A stretch of 64,000 nt of DNA from JAVVWB01 sp036652335 (GCA_036652335.1 JAVVWB010000004.1:87821-151820), one strand, 5' to 3'. Counted from the first letter of the stretch, positions 51,645 through 61,463 are shown. Notes: generated by a model from the sequence alone, not told the origin. Program-made: numbers and translations.

Positions 51645-53342
51645 TTGTTGAGAAATATTTTTTGTTTTAAAAAAAACTACTGGCTTTTACTAAGCTCGTT
51701 TTTGGCTGTATGTATATTATGTATTTCTCCATGTATTTCTTGCGCAAATGGTAATCCTGAGTCTAATGTTATTAACCAGGTTAAGATTGATGCTGATGTC
51801 ATTAATTATTCTGAAAACACAGGACTTGCTGAAGCATTAGGTAACGTAATAGTAAAGAATAGAAACATAAAACTCACTGCTCCAAAAGTAAACTATGATG
51901 CAAAAAATAGTGAACTAGAGGCTTTTTCTGAAGGAGATAAACAAGTTTACTTTACTTCTTTTAGTAATGATGAAGGAGTACAAAGATTACATGGAGATTA
52001 TTTAAAATTTAATTTGGACACGAAGAGGGGATTCTTGAAAAATGCATCAGGCGGGACTGACCTACTTTTTCTTAAAGGGAATGATGTTAATTTCATGTCC
52101 TATGACGAAGCATATGAAAAAAGGATTGTGTCTAAGAGACTTGACAACAAGAATGAAAATAAAAATGATGATTTAATTGCTGAATGGCTATCGGTTTCCT
52201 CTACTACCTGTGATTTTGACAAGCCTCACTACAGATTATTTTCCAAAAGAGTAATAATAATACCCAATAAAAAAATTATATTAAAAAAACCAGATATATA
52301 TATTGGGAATAGAAAAATAATCAAATATCCATTTGATTATATTATTTCAATGAAAAAGAAAGAACAATCACTTATGCCTGTCTATAAGTACGAATCTAAC
52401 AAAGGCTTTGGATTGGGAATAAAAGGTGTTTTGGATTTTAATTCTTTTGGGGAATTAGGATTGGCTGCAACAGGATGGACAGGTGGACTTTGGGAAGCAC
52501 AAATTAGATATCAAAAAGAATTATTTGATGGCCTTTACATATATGGTGAGTCAGACAGGTCGTATAACAGAGATGAAAGAGAGACCCTATGGAGACCTAA
52601 ATGGGGACTTAATTATTATACGAGAAGTGGTTGGAATGCAAAGGTCGAATATGCTCAACGAGAACTAATTGAAACAACGATGCGTCCAGGTCAGACACGT
52701 AGATACAATGTGTGGAAAGATCCTGAATTTACATTACTTTCTCCAACATTTGGTCCTGATTTTGCTAGGATTTCGATGAAAATGATGTATGGACGTTACC
52801 AAGATAATGTTGATGTCGTTAAACCTTGGGTTAAACGCCTAGGAATAACCACAACTCTCTCTGGTGAGATTCCGGTAAATTGGAAGAACTTTACACCATA
52901 TTATGGTGGTAGCTATTCCTACTATAATTATGATTCCGAACCTGTAGACCAGAAAGTAACAGATGCTTGGGTTGGAATAAGATGGAACATTGGAGTTTTC
53001 GGTTTCAACAGTATGTATTTTAGACGATGGGTTGATGGTACATCTAAGCTTTCTTGGGATAATTATTCAGCTCAGAAGAATTTTTATCAAACGATTAGTT
53101 TGCCGCTTCCTATTGGTAAATCATGGGAAAAATGGAACCTTTCAGTTACAGGAACATATGATTTTATGACAAGTAAAATTGCAGAAATGATCTATTCTAT
53201 TACTTACAGTAGACACTGTACTACATGGCAATTATGGGCAAGAGATAAAATTGCTGGAAATGAAATGGATTTTAGGTTAACTTTTTATCTTAATGCATTC
53301 CCAGAACAGAAATTAAGTATTGGTTCAGATGAAAATAATTAA
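51645..53342 (+). CDS. LptD-like outer-membrane protein with OstA domain
   Basis: About 565 residues: signal peptide (hydrophobic to CISCANG), an N-terminal OstA/LptA-type jellyroll (INYSENTGLAEALGNVIVKNRNIKL, about 45-150) and a beta-barrel-like C-terminal region rich in aromatic strands (TRSGWNAKVEYAQRELIE and others). This is LptD organisation but shorter than the roughly 780-residue proteobacterial protein; no cysteine pairs of the E. coli kind are obvious in the barrel. The TTG at 51645 follows ATGGAGGA; the longer frame begins in leader. With lptC and lptF/G in the window, LPS export is well represented, though lptA and lptB are not seen. Confidence 0.8.
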   Translation: MLRNIFCFKKNYWLLLSSFLAVCILCISPCISCANGNPESNVINQVKIDADVINYSENTGLAEALGNVIVKNRNIKLTAPKVNYDAKNSELEAFSEGDKQVYFTSFSNDEGVQRLHGDYLKFNLDTKRGFLKNASGGTDLLFLKGNDVNFMSYDEAYEKRIVSKRLDNKNENKNDDLIAEWLSVSSTTCDFDKPHYRLFSKRVIIIPNKKIILKKPDIYIGNRKIIKYPFDYIISMKKKEQSLMPVYKYESNKGFGLGIKGVLDFNSFGELGLAATGWTGGLWEAQIRYQKELFDGLYIYGESDRSYNRDERETLWRPKWGLNYYTRSGWNAKVEYAQRELIETTMRPGQTRRYNVWKDPEFTLLSPTFGPDFARISMKMMYGRYQDNVDVVKPWVKRLGITTTLSGEIPVNWKNFTPYYGGSYSYYNYDSEPVDQKVTDAWVGIRWNIGVFGFNSMYFRRWVDGTSKLSWDNYSAQKNFYQTISLPLPIGKSWEKWNLSVTGTYDFMTSKIAEMIYSITYSRHCTTWQLWARDKIAGNEMDFRLTFYLNAFPEQKLSIGSDENN

Positions 53343-53369
53343 ATAGCCATAAACAGGAGATGTATTATT

Positions 53370-54293
53370 TTGAAGATAGTTGTTGCATGTGGTGGAACTA
53401 GCCCAGAACGCGAAGTTTCACTTAATTCGGGGAAAGCTGTTTATGATGGATTGCTTAAAGCTGGATTTGAGGCAGTCTTAGTAGATGTTACTTCTATAAA
53501 AGATTTTATTAATGACTGGAAAGCATACAATGCTGATGGAGTATTTGTTGCTCTTCACGGAGACTGGGGAGAGAATGGAGAATTTCAATCTGCATTGCAA
53601 TCCTTTGGTATTAAATACACAGGTTCAAAACCTGAGGCATGTATGCTTGCTATGGATAAGTTTGTTTCAAAACTCTTATTTAAAGAATACGGTATTCAAG
53701 TTCCAGATGGATTTACTTTAAACAGGTCGAACTATTCATATGATAAAATGGAAAAGTTTCTGGATAAACATAATAAAATTATTGTTAAACCAAATTCAGG
53801 TGGAAGCACTGTTGGGGTTACTGTAGTTGAAAGTAAAAACGACATATTAAAGGCTCTAGAGTCTGCATGGGATATAGAAGATACAGCAATAATTGAAGAA
53901 TTTATAGACGGAGAAGAAGTTACTGTCCCTGTTTTTGAAGAAAATGGAATAGTGTTTTCTATGCCACCTATTAAAATTTGTCCCAAATTAGGATTTTATG
54001 ATTATTCTAATAAATATACAGCTGGTGCAACTGAATATTTGTGTCCGGCACCACTTAGTGAGGAAATATTGAAAGAGTTGTCTCAAATGGCTATAAATGC
54101 ACACAAGGCATTAGGGTGTAAAGTTTATAGTAGAGTGGACTTTAGAATTAGCAAAACTCAATCCCTGTATATACTAGAAGTTAATACAGCGCCAGGTATG
54201 ACTGCGACAAGTCTTGTGCCAAAATCTGCGAGAGCATTAGGCTATACTTTTGACGAATTTTTAGAAAGAGTTATATCTGCTTCATTTGATTAA
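53370..54293 (+). CDS. ddl: D-alanine-D-alanine ligase
   Basis: ATP-grasp enzyme that makes the D-Ala-D-Ala end of peptidoglycan stems. 307 residues: GGTSPEREVSLNSG, ALHGDWGENG (usual HGxxGEDG with tryptophan and asparagine), IVKPNSGGSTVGVTVV and VNTAPGMTATSLVPKSA. TTG start nine bases after CAGGAGA. A 21-bp hairpin ends the transcript. Confidence 0.94.
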   Translation: MKIVVACGGTSPEREVSLNSGKAVYDGLLKAGFEAVLVDVTSIKDFINDWKAYNADGVFVALHGDWGENGEFQSALQSFGIKYTGSKPEACMLAMDKFVSKLLFKEYGIQVPDGFTLNRSNYSYDKMEKFLDKHNKIIVKPNSGGSTVGVTVVESKNDILKALESAWDIEDTAIIEEFIDGEEVTVPVFEENGIVFSMPPIKICPKLGFYDYSNKYTAGATEYLCPAPLSEEILKELSQMAINAHKALGCKVYSRVDFRISKTQSLYILEVNTAPGMTATSLVPKSARALGYTFDEFLERVISASFD

Positions 54294-54336
54294 TCGAAAC
54301 TTCATTGTATCTTGAGTAATTCTCATTCTATTTTAA

Positions 54337-54382
54337 AGCAAAAAAAGGAAGAGTGCTTTTTAGCACTCTTCCTTTTTTTGCT
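54337..54382. terminator. Bidirectional terminator between ddl and greA
   Basis: A 21-bp perfect stem with four-base loop (GGAAGAGTGCT / AGCACTCTTCC) flanked by A- and T-tracts; usable from both strands. Confidence 0.95.
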
Positions 54383-54392
54383 TTAATTAACT

Positions 54393-54884
54393 TTATTGGA
54401 TCTGAATTTTATCTAATTTAAGGTGGCGAATCCCTCTCGGGGTTCGTGCAATAAATTCTTCACCAATAGATTTTCCTAAAACTGCTTTCCCAACTGGGCT
54501 AGATGCTGAAATTCTATTATCTTTGATATCAGCTTCCTCTGTGCCTACTAAAGTATACACAAATGTCTTTTTTAAATCTAAATCACGAATTGTAACTGTA
54601 GTACCTAAGCTTGCAGTACTTGCATCGATGTCTTCTGTCTCAACAATCTGTGCTTTGCTTAGTTGGTACTCTAAGAGTCCAATTCTGCCTTCAAGTTTTT
54701 CTTGTTCTTCTTTTGCTGCGTGGTATTCAGCATTTTCACTTAAATCTCCAAAGGCTCGTGCCTCTTCAAGCTTAGTAGCTATTTCAAACCGTCCGTTTGA
54801 ACGCAATTCTACAAGCTCAGACTTTAATTTTTCATAACCATCACGTGTCATAATAATTCTATCATCTAGTGACTTTGATGCCAT
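54393..54884 (-). CDS. greA: Transcript cleavage factor GreA
   Basis: Rescues backtracked RNA polymerase by stimulating transcript cleavage. About 163 residues from ATG 54884: an N-terminal coiled coil (MTRDGYEKLKSELVEL) with the acidic tip GDLSENAEYHAAKEEQ, and the C-terminal FKBP-like domain (SPVGKAVLGKSIGEEF). The frame is open to 54953, but the extra residues are untypical. Weak ribosome-binding site (GGATGG). Confidence 0.93.
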   Translation of the reverse strand: MASKSLDDRIIMTRDGYEKLKSELVELRSNGRFEIATKLEEARAFGDLSENAEYHAAKEEQEKLEGRIGLLEYQLSKAQIVETEDIDASTASLGTTVTIRDLDLKKTFVYTLVGTEEADIKDNRISASSPVGKAVLGKSIGEEFIARTPRGIRHLKLDKIQIQ

Positions 54885-55015
54885 AGTGTCAACACCATCC
54901 AATCTCATTATATGTTCGTTGTGGATTTTAACAGATAGATAAGAAAATATCAAATTTTTTTTAAAAATTTAATATTTTAGATTCTAATTTTAGTATTTAA
55001 AATCAGGGTATAAAC

Positions 55016-55044
55016 TTGACAATCAACGGTACAAGTAGTATAAA
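55016..55044 (+). promoter_or_regulatory. Promoter of the threonine T-box operon
   Basis: TTGACA (55016-55021), exactly 17 bases, TATAAA (55039-55044). Predicted transcription starts about 55051, just before stem I of the T-box. Confidence 0.85.
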
Positions 55045-55059
55045 TGTCCAGAATATGAT

Positions 55060-55312
55060 AATTATTGCAATGAAGGGAAGAGTAAATATCTATAGTTACC
55101 AGAGAGGAACTTTCTGCTAGCCAGATTCTGAAAAAGTTCTTAACTGTATTTATTGAACACCATCCTGGAGCTGTTGCCAAAACCTTGTGATAAGGCAACT
55201 GGGTACGCCCTATATAGCGTTTTGAGAGTCAAAAATTTTTTTGACTAAAATGGAGTGGAACCGCGGATAAATACCGTCTCCTGGTTGAGAAATCAGGGGC
55301 GGTATTCTTATA
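55060..55312 (+). promoter_or_regulatory. T-box riboswitch, threonine specifier (ACC)
   Basis: Leader with T-box hallmarks: the GAAGAGTA region (55077-55083), AGAGAG, the specifier segment GAAC-ACC-ATCC (ACC at 55159-55161, a Thr codon), the T-box AGTGGAACCGCGG (55254-55266) and a terminator stem (AATACCG...CGGTATT, 55270-55306). Uncharged tRNA-Thr should favour antitermination and expression of thrC-thrB-lysC-asd. Confidence 0.88.
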
Positions 55313-55327
55313 TAAGGAGGAATAGAT

Positions 55328-56368
55328 ATGGGCGTTTTAGAAAGATATTCACATCTTCTCCCTGTTACGGAAAAAACACCAAAAATAACACTAGGAGAAG
55401 GATCAACTCCGCTTGTTTATTTAGGTAAGATTAGTGAAATGCTGGAAATTGATTTATGGGGTAAATTAGAAGGATGCAACCCATCTGGATCTTTTAAAGA
55501 TAGAGGAATGGTAATGGCTGTTGCCAAGGCTTTAGAGTCGGGAGCGAAAGCTTTAATTTGTGCATCAACTGGAAATACGTCTGCATCTGCAGCTGCTTTT
55601 GCTGCTTCAGCACAGATTCCATGTTATGTAATTCTTCCTGCAGGGAAAGTTGCACTTGGCAAATTAGCGCAAGCCTTAATGTATGGAGCAAAAGTAGTAG
55701 CTATAAACGGAAATTTTGATGAAGCTCTTAGATTAGTACGTGAAGTTGCAAATAAAAAAGACATTGCAATAGTTAATTCTGTAAATCCTTATAGACTAAT
55801 GGGACAAAGAACAGGAGCATGGGAAATCTCAGAAACACTTTTTAAGGCACCTGATTGGCATGTTATTCCTGTAGGAAACGCAGGTAACATAAGTGCCTAT
55901 TGGGCTGGCTATAAACAATATTTTGAGATGAATATTAATAATACATTACCTAAAATGATAGGGATACAAGCCGAGGGGGCTTCTCCTCTTGTAACTGGTA
56001 AAGAATGTCCAAATCCAGAAACTGTTGCTACGGCTATAAGGATAGGGAATCCTGTCAGTGCTCATCTAGCCAGGGATGCTGTAAGAGAGTCTAACGGTGC
56101 TTTTTATTCAGTATCAGATACTGAAATATTAGAAGCTCAAAAGACACTTGCCTCTATGGGAGGTATTTTTGCAGAACCAGCCTCATGTGCCCCTCTTGCT
56201 GGCTTAATAAAACTTAAAAATGAGGGTAGACTACCTAAAGGTATAACTGTATCAATGGTTTTAACTGGGAATGGTCTAAAAGACCCTGATACGGCAATGT
56301 CTCAGGTTGGAAAACCTATAGAAATAAATGGAAATATTGAAGAATTATTGGAGGTGATGGATAGTTGA
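55328..56368 (+). CDS. thrC: Threonine synthase
   Basis: PLP enzyme that turns O-phosphohomoserine into threonine. 346 residues, the short fold-type II class: LGEGSTPLVYL, the PLP lysine in NPSGSFKDRGM, CASTGNTSASAAAFA, and VGNAGNISAYWAGYKQY. AAGGAGG precedes the ATG. The TGA overlaps the thrB TTG. First gene behind the T-box. Confidence 0.96.
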   Translation: MGVLERYSHLLPVTEKTPKITLGEGSTPLVYLGKISEMLEIDLWGKLEGCNPSGSFKDRGMVMAVAKALESGAKALICASTGNTSASAAAFAASAQIPCYVILPAGKVALGKLAQALMYGAKVVAINGNFDEALRLVREVANKKDIAIVNSVNPYRLMGQRTGAWEISETLFKAPDWHVIPVGNAGNISAYWAGYKQYFEMNINNTLPKMIGIQAEGASPLVTGKECPNPETVATAIRIGNPVSAHLARDAVRESNGAFYSVSDTEILEAQKTLASMGGIFAEPASCAPLAGLIKLKNEGRLPKGITVSMVLTGNGLKDPDTAMSQVGKPIEINGNIEELLEVMDS

Positions 56369-57327
56369 ATCCGTTAATTACTCTAAGAGTTCCTGCAACT
56401 AGTGCGAATTTAGGCTCAGGTTTTGACGCAATAGGTATGGCTGTTTCTCTTTACAATATCTTTAAGGTTGTAGATATTTTACCATCAGGCGAATACAAAA
56501 TTGATGCAGTAGGAGAAGGTGCACTTGAACTTTGTACACCTGAAAATAACTTAGTTATTACTGCTTATGAGGAAACATGCAAACGTTGGGGAGTTAATGG
56601 ACCAGGTTTTTCGATGTGGTGCCATAATATTATCCCACTTTGTAGAGGTCTTGGAAGTTCCGCTGGTGCGGTGGTTGCTGGTGTCTTAATTGCAAAGGTT
56701 TTGACTGGTAAAATTGCAGACGAAAGTGAACTACTATGTGCAATGACTGCTGTAGAAGGACATCCTGACAATGTTGCACCATGCTATTTAGGCGGAATGG
56801 TTGTCAGTTGTTGGAATGGAACAGAACTTAGATATATTAGATTACCAGAATTACCTAAAGATGTATTATGTGTAGTCGCTGTGCCAGAAGAAAGAGTTAA
56901 TACTGAAGCAGCTAGAGAAGCCTTGCCCAAACAGGTCCCATTTGAAGATGCTGTTTTTAATTTAGGTCGAGCAGCGTTACTGACAGCGGCTTGGGCGACT
57001 GGGAAATGGGATTATTTAAAATGGGGGATGGATGATAAGATTCATCAACCATATAGGATAAAATTATTTACAGGTGGAGAAGTCATTTTCTCTAGAGTTC
57101 AGGAAATTCCTGAATGCATTAGTGTTGCGATAAGTGGTTCTGGTCCAAGTGTAATTGCATTGGTGAGGGGTGTCACACATCGTGTTGCTGAAGCCATGTG
57201 TCGCACATTTACAGAACATGGTGTTAGATCACAATTTTTTGTAATAGATGGAAGCGCTACTGGCGCTAGGGTAGATGTAAATCCTTCGTTAAATGAAGCG
57301 ATAAAGAATGTGGGGTGTAGTAATTGA
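56365..57327 (+). CDS. thrB: Homoserine kinase
   Basis: GHMP-family kinase that makes O-phosphohomoserine, the ThrC substrate. 320 residues: RVPATSANLGSGFDAIGMA at the N-terminus, PLCRGLGSSAGAVVAG (the phosphate loop) and SGSGPSVIAL near the end. TTG start on the thrC stop; its own TGA overlaps the lysC start, so the cluster is translationally coupled. Confidence 0.95.
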   Translation: MNPLITLRVPATSANLGSGFDAIGMAVSLYNIFKVVDILPSGEYKIDAVGEGALELCTPENNLVITAYEETCKRWGVNGPGFSMWCHNIIPLCRGLGSSAGAVVAGVLIAKVLTGKIADESELLCAMTAVEGHPDNVAPCYLGGMVVSCWNGTELRYIRLPELPKDVLCVVAVPEERVNTEAAREALPKQVPFEDAVFNLGRAALLTAAWATGKWDYLKWGMDDKIHQPYRIKLFTGGEVIFSRVQEIPECISVAISGSGPSVIALVRGVTHRVAEAMCRTFTEHGVRSQFFVIDGSATGARVDVNPSLNEAIKNVGCSN

Positions 57328-58562
57328 ACTGGTCTGAACGACCCCTTATAGTATTAAAATTTGGCGGTTCATCTGTGGCTGATTTTGAAAGAATGAAACA
57401 TGTTTCTCAAATTATAAAGAAATACAGAGATAATAATAATAGAGTTGCAGTTGTTGTTTCTGCTATGGGAAATATGACAGATGATTTACTTGCATTAGCA
57501 GACGGAGTTTCCGAATTAAAAAATGGTAGAGAGATGGATCAGCTTCTAGCAACAGGTGAACAGCAAAGTGTTGCATTGTTGGCCTTATCTCTACAACAGT
57601 TTGGAATACCAGCTCAATCTTTTACTGCGCAACAAGCGGGAATTAAAGCAAAGGGTTTCCCAATGGAAGGTAGAATATACAACATCGAGCCTACTGCGGT
57701 TGAAAAGATACTAGCTGAAGGGAAAGTTGCTGTTATAACAGGCTTTCAGGCTATCACAGATGAGGGAGATGTTATCACCCTTGGTAGAGGTGGATCAGAC
57801 TTATCAGCTGTAGCTTTAGCTGGTGCAATGGAAGCAGCTTCTTGTCACCTATTAAAAGACGTAACAGGAATAATGACAAGTGACCCAAGAATAGTTGAAA
57901 ATCCTGTTAAAATAAAAGAGATTGGTTTTGATGAGTGCATGGAAATGGCAGTTCAAGGAGCCAATGTTCTACAAGCAAGAAGCGTAGAAGTTGCAGCTAG
58001 ATACAATATTCCACTTTATGTTGGTTCCAGTTTTGTTGAAGAGGAGGGTACTTGGGTTATGAGTAGACCAGTAACTGAAGGTTTGATTATAAAGGCTGTC
58101 GTGCAGGATTTAAAAGTCACCAAAGTTGTTTTGTTGGGGGTTCCAGATATTCCAGGAGTTGCAGCTAAATTGTTTAGTAATTTGGCGAACAATGGGGTTG
58201 GGTCTGAAATGATCGTCCAGAACAACATGAGAGGTGGAGTCAATGATATTGGTTTTCTTGTTAAGAAGACTAATTTAGAGGTAGCTATAAGAGTATGTCG
58301 TGAACTTTGCCACGAAATAGAAGCCCAAGGCGTATCTTTTGATACGGAAATAGCTAGAATTACTATCGTTGGGGCTGGAATTGCAAACCATCCTGAAGTC
58401 CCATCAAAAATGTTTAAAATCCTTGCTGAAGAGGGTATTAATATTGAGATGATAGCATCAACTGCCCTTGCTCTCACCTGTATAGTTGATTCTACAAAGG
58501 CTGCCGAGGCTGTTAGAGCCTTACATAAGCATTTCATAGAAGAGGTTGACTTCCATGAATAA
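57324..58562 (+). CDS. lysC: Aspartokinase
   Basis: First enzyme of the aspartate-family pathway. 412 residues: VLKFGGSSVADFERM, the catalytic core RGGSDLSAVALAGA and a pair of C-terminal ACT domains (about 260-400), so allosteric control by lysine or threonine is likely. TTG start overlapping the thrB TGA. The asd start overlaps its end by eight bases. Confidence 0.95.
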   Translation: MNWSERPLIVLKFGGSSVADFERMKHVSQIIKKYRDNNNRVAVVVSAMGNMTDDLLALADGVSELKNGREMDQLLATGEQQSVALLALSLQQFGIPAQSFTAQQAGIKAKGFPMEGRIYNIEPTAVEKILAEGKVAVITGFQAITDEGDVITLGRGGSDLSAVALAGAMEAASCHLLKDVTGIMTSDPRIVENPVKIKEIGFDECMEMAVQGANVLQARSVEVAARYNIPLYVGSSFVEEEGTWVMSRPVTEGLIIKAVVQDLKVTKVVLLGVPDIPGVAAKLFSNLANNGVGSEMIVQNNMRGGVNDIGFLVKKTNLEVAIRVCRELCHEIEAQGVSFDTEIARITIVGAGIANHPEVPSKMFKILAEEGINIEMIASTALALTCIVDSTKAAEAVRALHKHFIEEVDFHE

Positions 58563-59553
58563 AAAAAGAATTGCAATACTTGGAGCTACCGGTCTTGTTG
58601 GGAGAGAAATGCTTAAGATACTTGAAGAACGTGATTTTCCAATATCTGAACTAAAACTTCTGGCTTCTCCTAGATCAGCAGGTCAAAAAATAAAATTTAA
58701 AGACATTGAAATAACAGTTGAAGCAGTGAATCAAGATTCTTTTAAAAACGTAGACATAGCTCTGTTTTCTGCTGGAGGATCAACTTCTAAAGTTTGGGCT
58801 CCGATTGCTGCTCAATCTGGTTGTGTAGTTGTTGATAATAGTTCAGCATGGCGAATGGATTCCAAGTGTCCGTTAGTTATTCCTGAAATTAATCCTGATG
58901 ATGTAAAAAAGCATAATGGAATAATTGCCAACCCAAACTGTTCTACAATACAAGCGTTAGTCGCTATTTGGCCACTACATAAATATGCAGGCCTTACCTA
59001 TATGAATATAAGCACGTATCAATCTGTTGCGGGCACAGGTATAAAAGCTCTAGAACGTCTAGAAATGGAAGCAAAACATATATTGTTAAAAGAAGAGATA
59101 TCTGGTGCTTCAGTGTATCCCCATCAGATTGCTTTTAATCTTCTTCCACAAATAGGTTCATTTGATTCTGACGGCATATCAGAAGAAGAATGGAAAATGG
59201 TAAATGAATCAAGAAAAATTATGCATTTACCAGAATTAAAGGTAAGTGGTATAACGGTGAGGGTACCAATTTTTAGATGTCACGGTGAAAGTATAACAGC
59301 TCAGTTTTCGAAAGAGATAACCCCTGAAATAGCAAAAGAAATCCTTAAAAATGCTCCAGGTGTTGTTTGTTGTGATGACCCAGCTAATGCAATTTATCCT
59401 TTGCCTATTGAAGTTGTAGGTACTGATGATGTTTCTGTTGGCAGAATAAGAAAAGACACTGGTCTGGACAACGCATTAGCAATGTGGGTAGTAGGAGATA
59501 ATTTACGTAAAGGTGCAGCGTTGAATGCTGTTCAGATTGCAGAGATTTTATAA
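58555..59553 (+). CDS. asd: Aspartate-semialdehyde dehydrogenase
   Basis: Makes aspartate semialdehyde, the branch point to threonine, methionine and DAP/lysine. 332 residues: LGATGLVGREML (NADP binding), IIANPNCSTIQ (active-site cysteine), and RCHGESITAQF with the catalytic histidine region. ATG 58555 is inside the lysC end and follows AGAGGT. hom is not in the window. Confidence 0.96.
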   Translation: MNKKRIAILGATGLVGREMLKILEERDFPISELKLLASPRSAGQKIKFKDIEITVEAVNQDSFKNVDIALFSAGGSTSKVWAPIAAQSGCVVVDNSSAWRMDSKCPLVIPEINPDDVKKHNGIIANPNCSTIQALVAIWPLHKYAGLTYMNISTYQSVAGTGIKALERLEMEAKHILLKEEISGASVYPHQIAFNLLPQIGSFDSDGISEEEWKMVNESRKIMHLPELKVSGITVRVPIFRCHGESITAQFSKEITPEIAKEILKNAPGVVCCDDPANAIYPLPIEVVGTDDVSVGRIRKDTGLDNALAMWVVGDNLRKGAALNAVQIAEIL

Positions 59554-59556
59554 CTT

Positions 59557-59592
59557 AAAAAATAAGCCTTCATAGTGAAGGCTTATTTTTTT
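59557..59592 (+). terminator. Terminator after asd
   Basis: AAATAAGCCTTCA / TGAAGGCTTATTT stem with three-base loop and a T-tract. Confidence 0.93.
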
Positions 59593-59618
59593 GTAAATGT
59601 AAAAAATATACTTATAAT
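59591..59618 (+). promoter_or_regulatory. Candidate promoter for the Nif3-like gene
   Basis: TTGTAA (59591-59596), 16 bases, TATAAT (59613-59618), starting at the edge of the asd terminator. Confidence 0.65.
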
Positions 59619-59655
59619 GTATAATATGATGGATTACTTGAGAGGTGATGATACT

Positions 59656-60426
59656 ATGTTGCTTTCTGAAATACTTCATAAAATTGAAAAAAGAATACCT
59701 CTTTTATGGATGGAAGAATGGGATAATTCTGGTCTTGCTTTTGGGTGTCTTGACAAAGATATTAAGCTAATCTCAATAGCTCTTGATGTAAACAAATATA
59801 CCATAAGAGAAGCAATAAAACATGGTTCAGATCTTCTTATAACTCATCATCCATCTATTTTCAAGCCAATAAAATCTTTAACGTATAACTTAAATAATGA
59901 GACTGCTCTTATAAAAGCAATAAAGCATGATATTGCACTCTACTCAATTCATACTAATTGGGATGTTTCAAATGAGGGTGTGAACGTAATATTAGGAGAC
60001 ATTTTAAAACTACAAAACCCTAAACCTCTCTATGTCCCAGCACACTTAACGCAAAAAAACAATGTATGGGGGATAGGGACAATAGGTGATCTAGGCACTG
60101 AATTAACACAACAAGAGTTGCTATCCATCTTGAAAGTGAATATGGATTTATCAAATATCATATTATATAATAACTATAATCTTAAAAAGATTAAAAGAGT
60201 TGCTATTGCTGGTGGTTCTTGTGGCGATTTATGGAAAAGCGCATTTTCAATGGGAGCAGATATCTTTATTACTTCTGATATATCCTATCATCAACGTGAG
60301 GATGCTTTGGAACAAGGTATGCCAATTATTAATTGCGACCACGGTGAGATTGAAAAAATATCTCTTCCTTTTTTATCTCGCATTATTGAAAGCGAAGTAC
60401 TGTTACCAGTTAACTTAATAATATAA
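59656..60426 (+). CDS. Nif3-like dinuclear metal-centre protein (YbgI/YqfO family)
   Basis: About 256 residues of the Nif3/GTP cyclohydrolase 1 type 2-like family, whose physiological role is unresolved. Metal-binding stretches are visible: LLITHHPSIF, SIHTNWDVSNEGVN, and near the end SDISYHQREDALEQG and INCDHGEIEK. No PII-like insertion is present, so it is the short form. ATG 59656 follows AGAGGTGAT. It starts a run to trpS. Confidence 0.88.
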   Translation: MLLSEILHKIEKRIPLLWMEEWDNSGLAFGCLDKDIKLISIALDVNKYTIREAIKHGSDLLITHHPSIFKPIKSLTYNLNNETALIKAIKHDIALYSIHTNWDVSNEGVNVILGDILKLQNPKPLYVPAHLTQKNNVWGIGTIGDLGTELTQQELLSILKVNMDLSNIILYNNYNLKKIKRVAIAGGSCGDLWKSAFSMGADIFITSDISYHQREDALEQGMPIINCDHGEIEKISLPFLSRIIESEVLLPVNLII

Positions 60427-60454
60427 AAATACATCAAAGGAGTAATTGTTTACT

Positions 60455-61450
60455 ATGGAAACAAAAAAAAGAATATTTAGTGGTATGAGGCCAACAGGCA
60501 GACTTCATTATGGTCATATGGCTGGCGCATTGATAAATTGGGTAAAGCTACAAGAAGAATATGATTGTTATTTTGGTATTGTTGATTGGCATGCAATGAT
60601 GTCAGATTATGCTGATGTTACTAATGTTAAATCTAATTGTAGGGAAATATTGTTAGATTGGCTTGCAGTTGGTGTTGATCCAGAAAAAGCATCAATTTTT
60701 ATCCAATCACACGTAAAACAACATGCAGAAATACATCTAGCTCTTTCTATGATAACTCCTCTTGGTTGGTTAGAAAGATGTCCTACATACAAAGAACAAA
60801 TTTTGAACTTACAAAATAAAGACTTATCAACATATGCATTCTTGGGGTATCCTGTATTAATGGCAGGGGATATCCTCTTGTACAAGTCATTTGCTGTGCC
60901 AGTCGGAGAAGACCAGGGGCCACATCTTGAATTAACAAGAGAGGTTGCTCGTCGATTTAACCATTTTTATGGTGAAATATTTCCTGAACCACAGACTTTG
61001 CTAACTCCATCTGCAAAAATGCCTGGGCTAGATGGTAGAAAAATGAGCAAATCATACGGAAATTCATTAGCCATTGCAGATGATATGGGAACTATCTGGA
61101 ATAAACTTAGAACAATGAAGACCGACCCGGCAAGGGAGAGAAGAACCGATCCAGGTACTCCAGAAAAATGCCCTGTATGGGATATAATGAAATTCTTTAA
61201 TAAAGATGCTTCTGAAATGTTAGAAATACACGAAGGCTGTATGACAGCGGGAATTGGTTGTGTTGACTGTAAAAAAAGATTGATGAATCATCTTGAAAAA
61301 GTTATGACTCCTATTCAAGAAAGACGTGCATTCTATGAAAATAGAGAAGATGACCTAATGCAAATTCTTGAAAACGGTGCTTCAAGAGCAAGGAAAGTTG
61401 CAGAAAAAACCATGGAAGATATCTATACAGCCATGGGGATTTTGCACTAA
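60455..61450 (+). CDS. trpS: Tryptophanyl-tRNA synthetase
   Basis: Class I synthetase charging tryptophan; 331 residues. SGMRPTGRLHYGHMAGAL holds the HIGH-like motif and GRKMSKSYGNS the KMSKS loop (about residue 200). Start ATG 60455 after AAAGGAG with a long (12-base) spacer; TTG 60446 is closer but too near. The scpA reading frame starts just beyond its stop. Confidence 0.95.
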   Translation: METKKRIFSGMRPTGRLHYGHMAGALINWVKLQEEYDCYFGIVDWHAMMSDYADVTNVKSNCREILLDWLAVGVDPEKASIFIQSHVKQHAEIHLALSMITPLGWLERCPTYKEQILNLQNKDLSTYAFLGYPVLMAGDILLYKSFAVPVGEDQGPHLELTREVARRFNHFYGEIFPEPQTLLTPSAKMPGLDGRKMSKSYGNSLAIADDMGTIWNKLRTMKTDPARERRTDPGTPEKCPVWDIMKFFNKDASEMLEIHEGCMTAGIGCVDCKKRLMNHLEKVMTPIQERRAFYENREDDLMQILENGASRARKVAEKTMEDIYTAMGILH

Positions 61451-61463
61451 AACAGATCTAACT

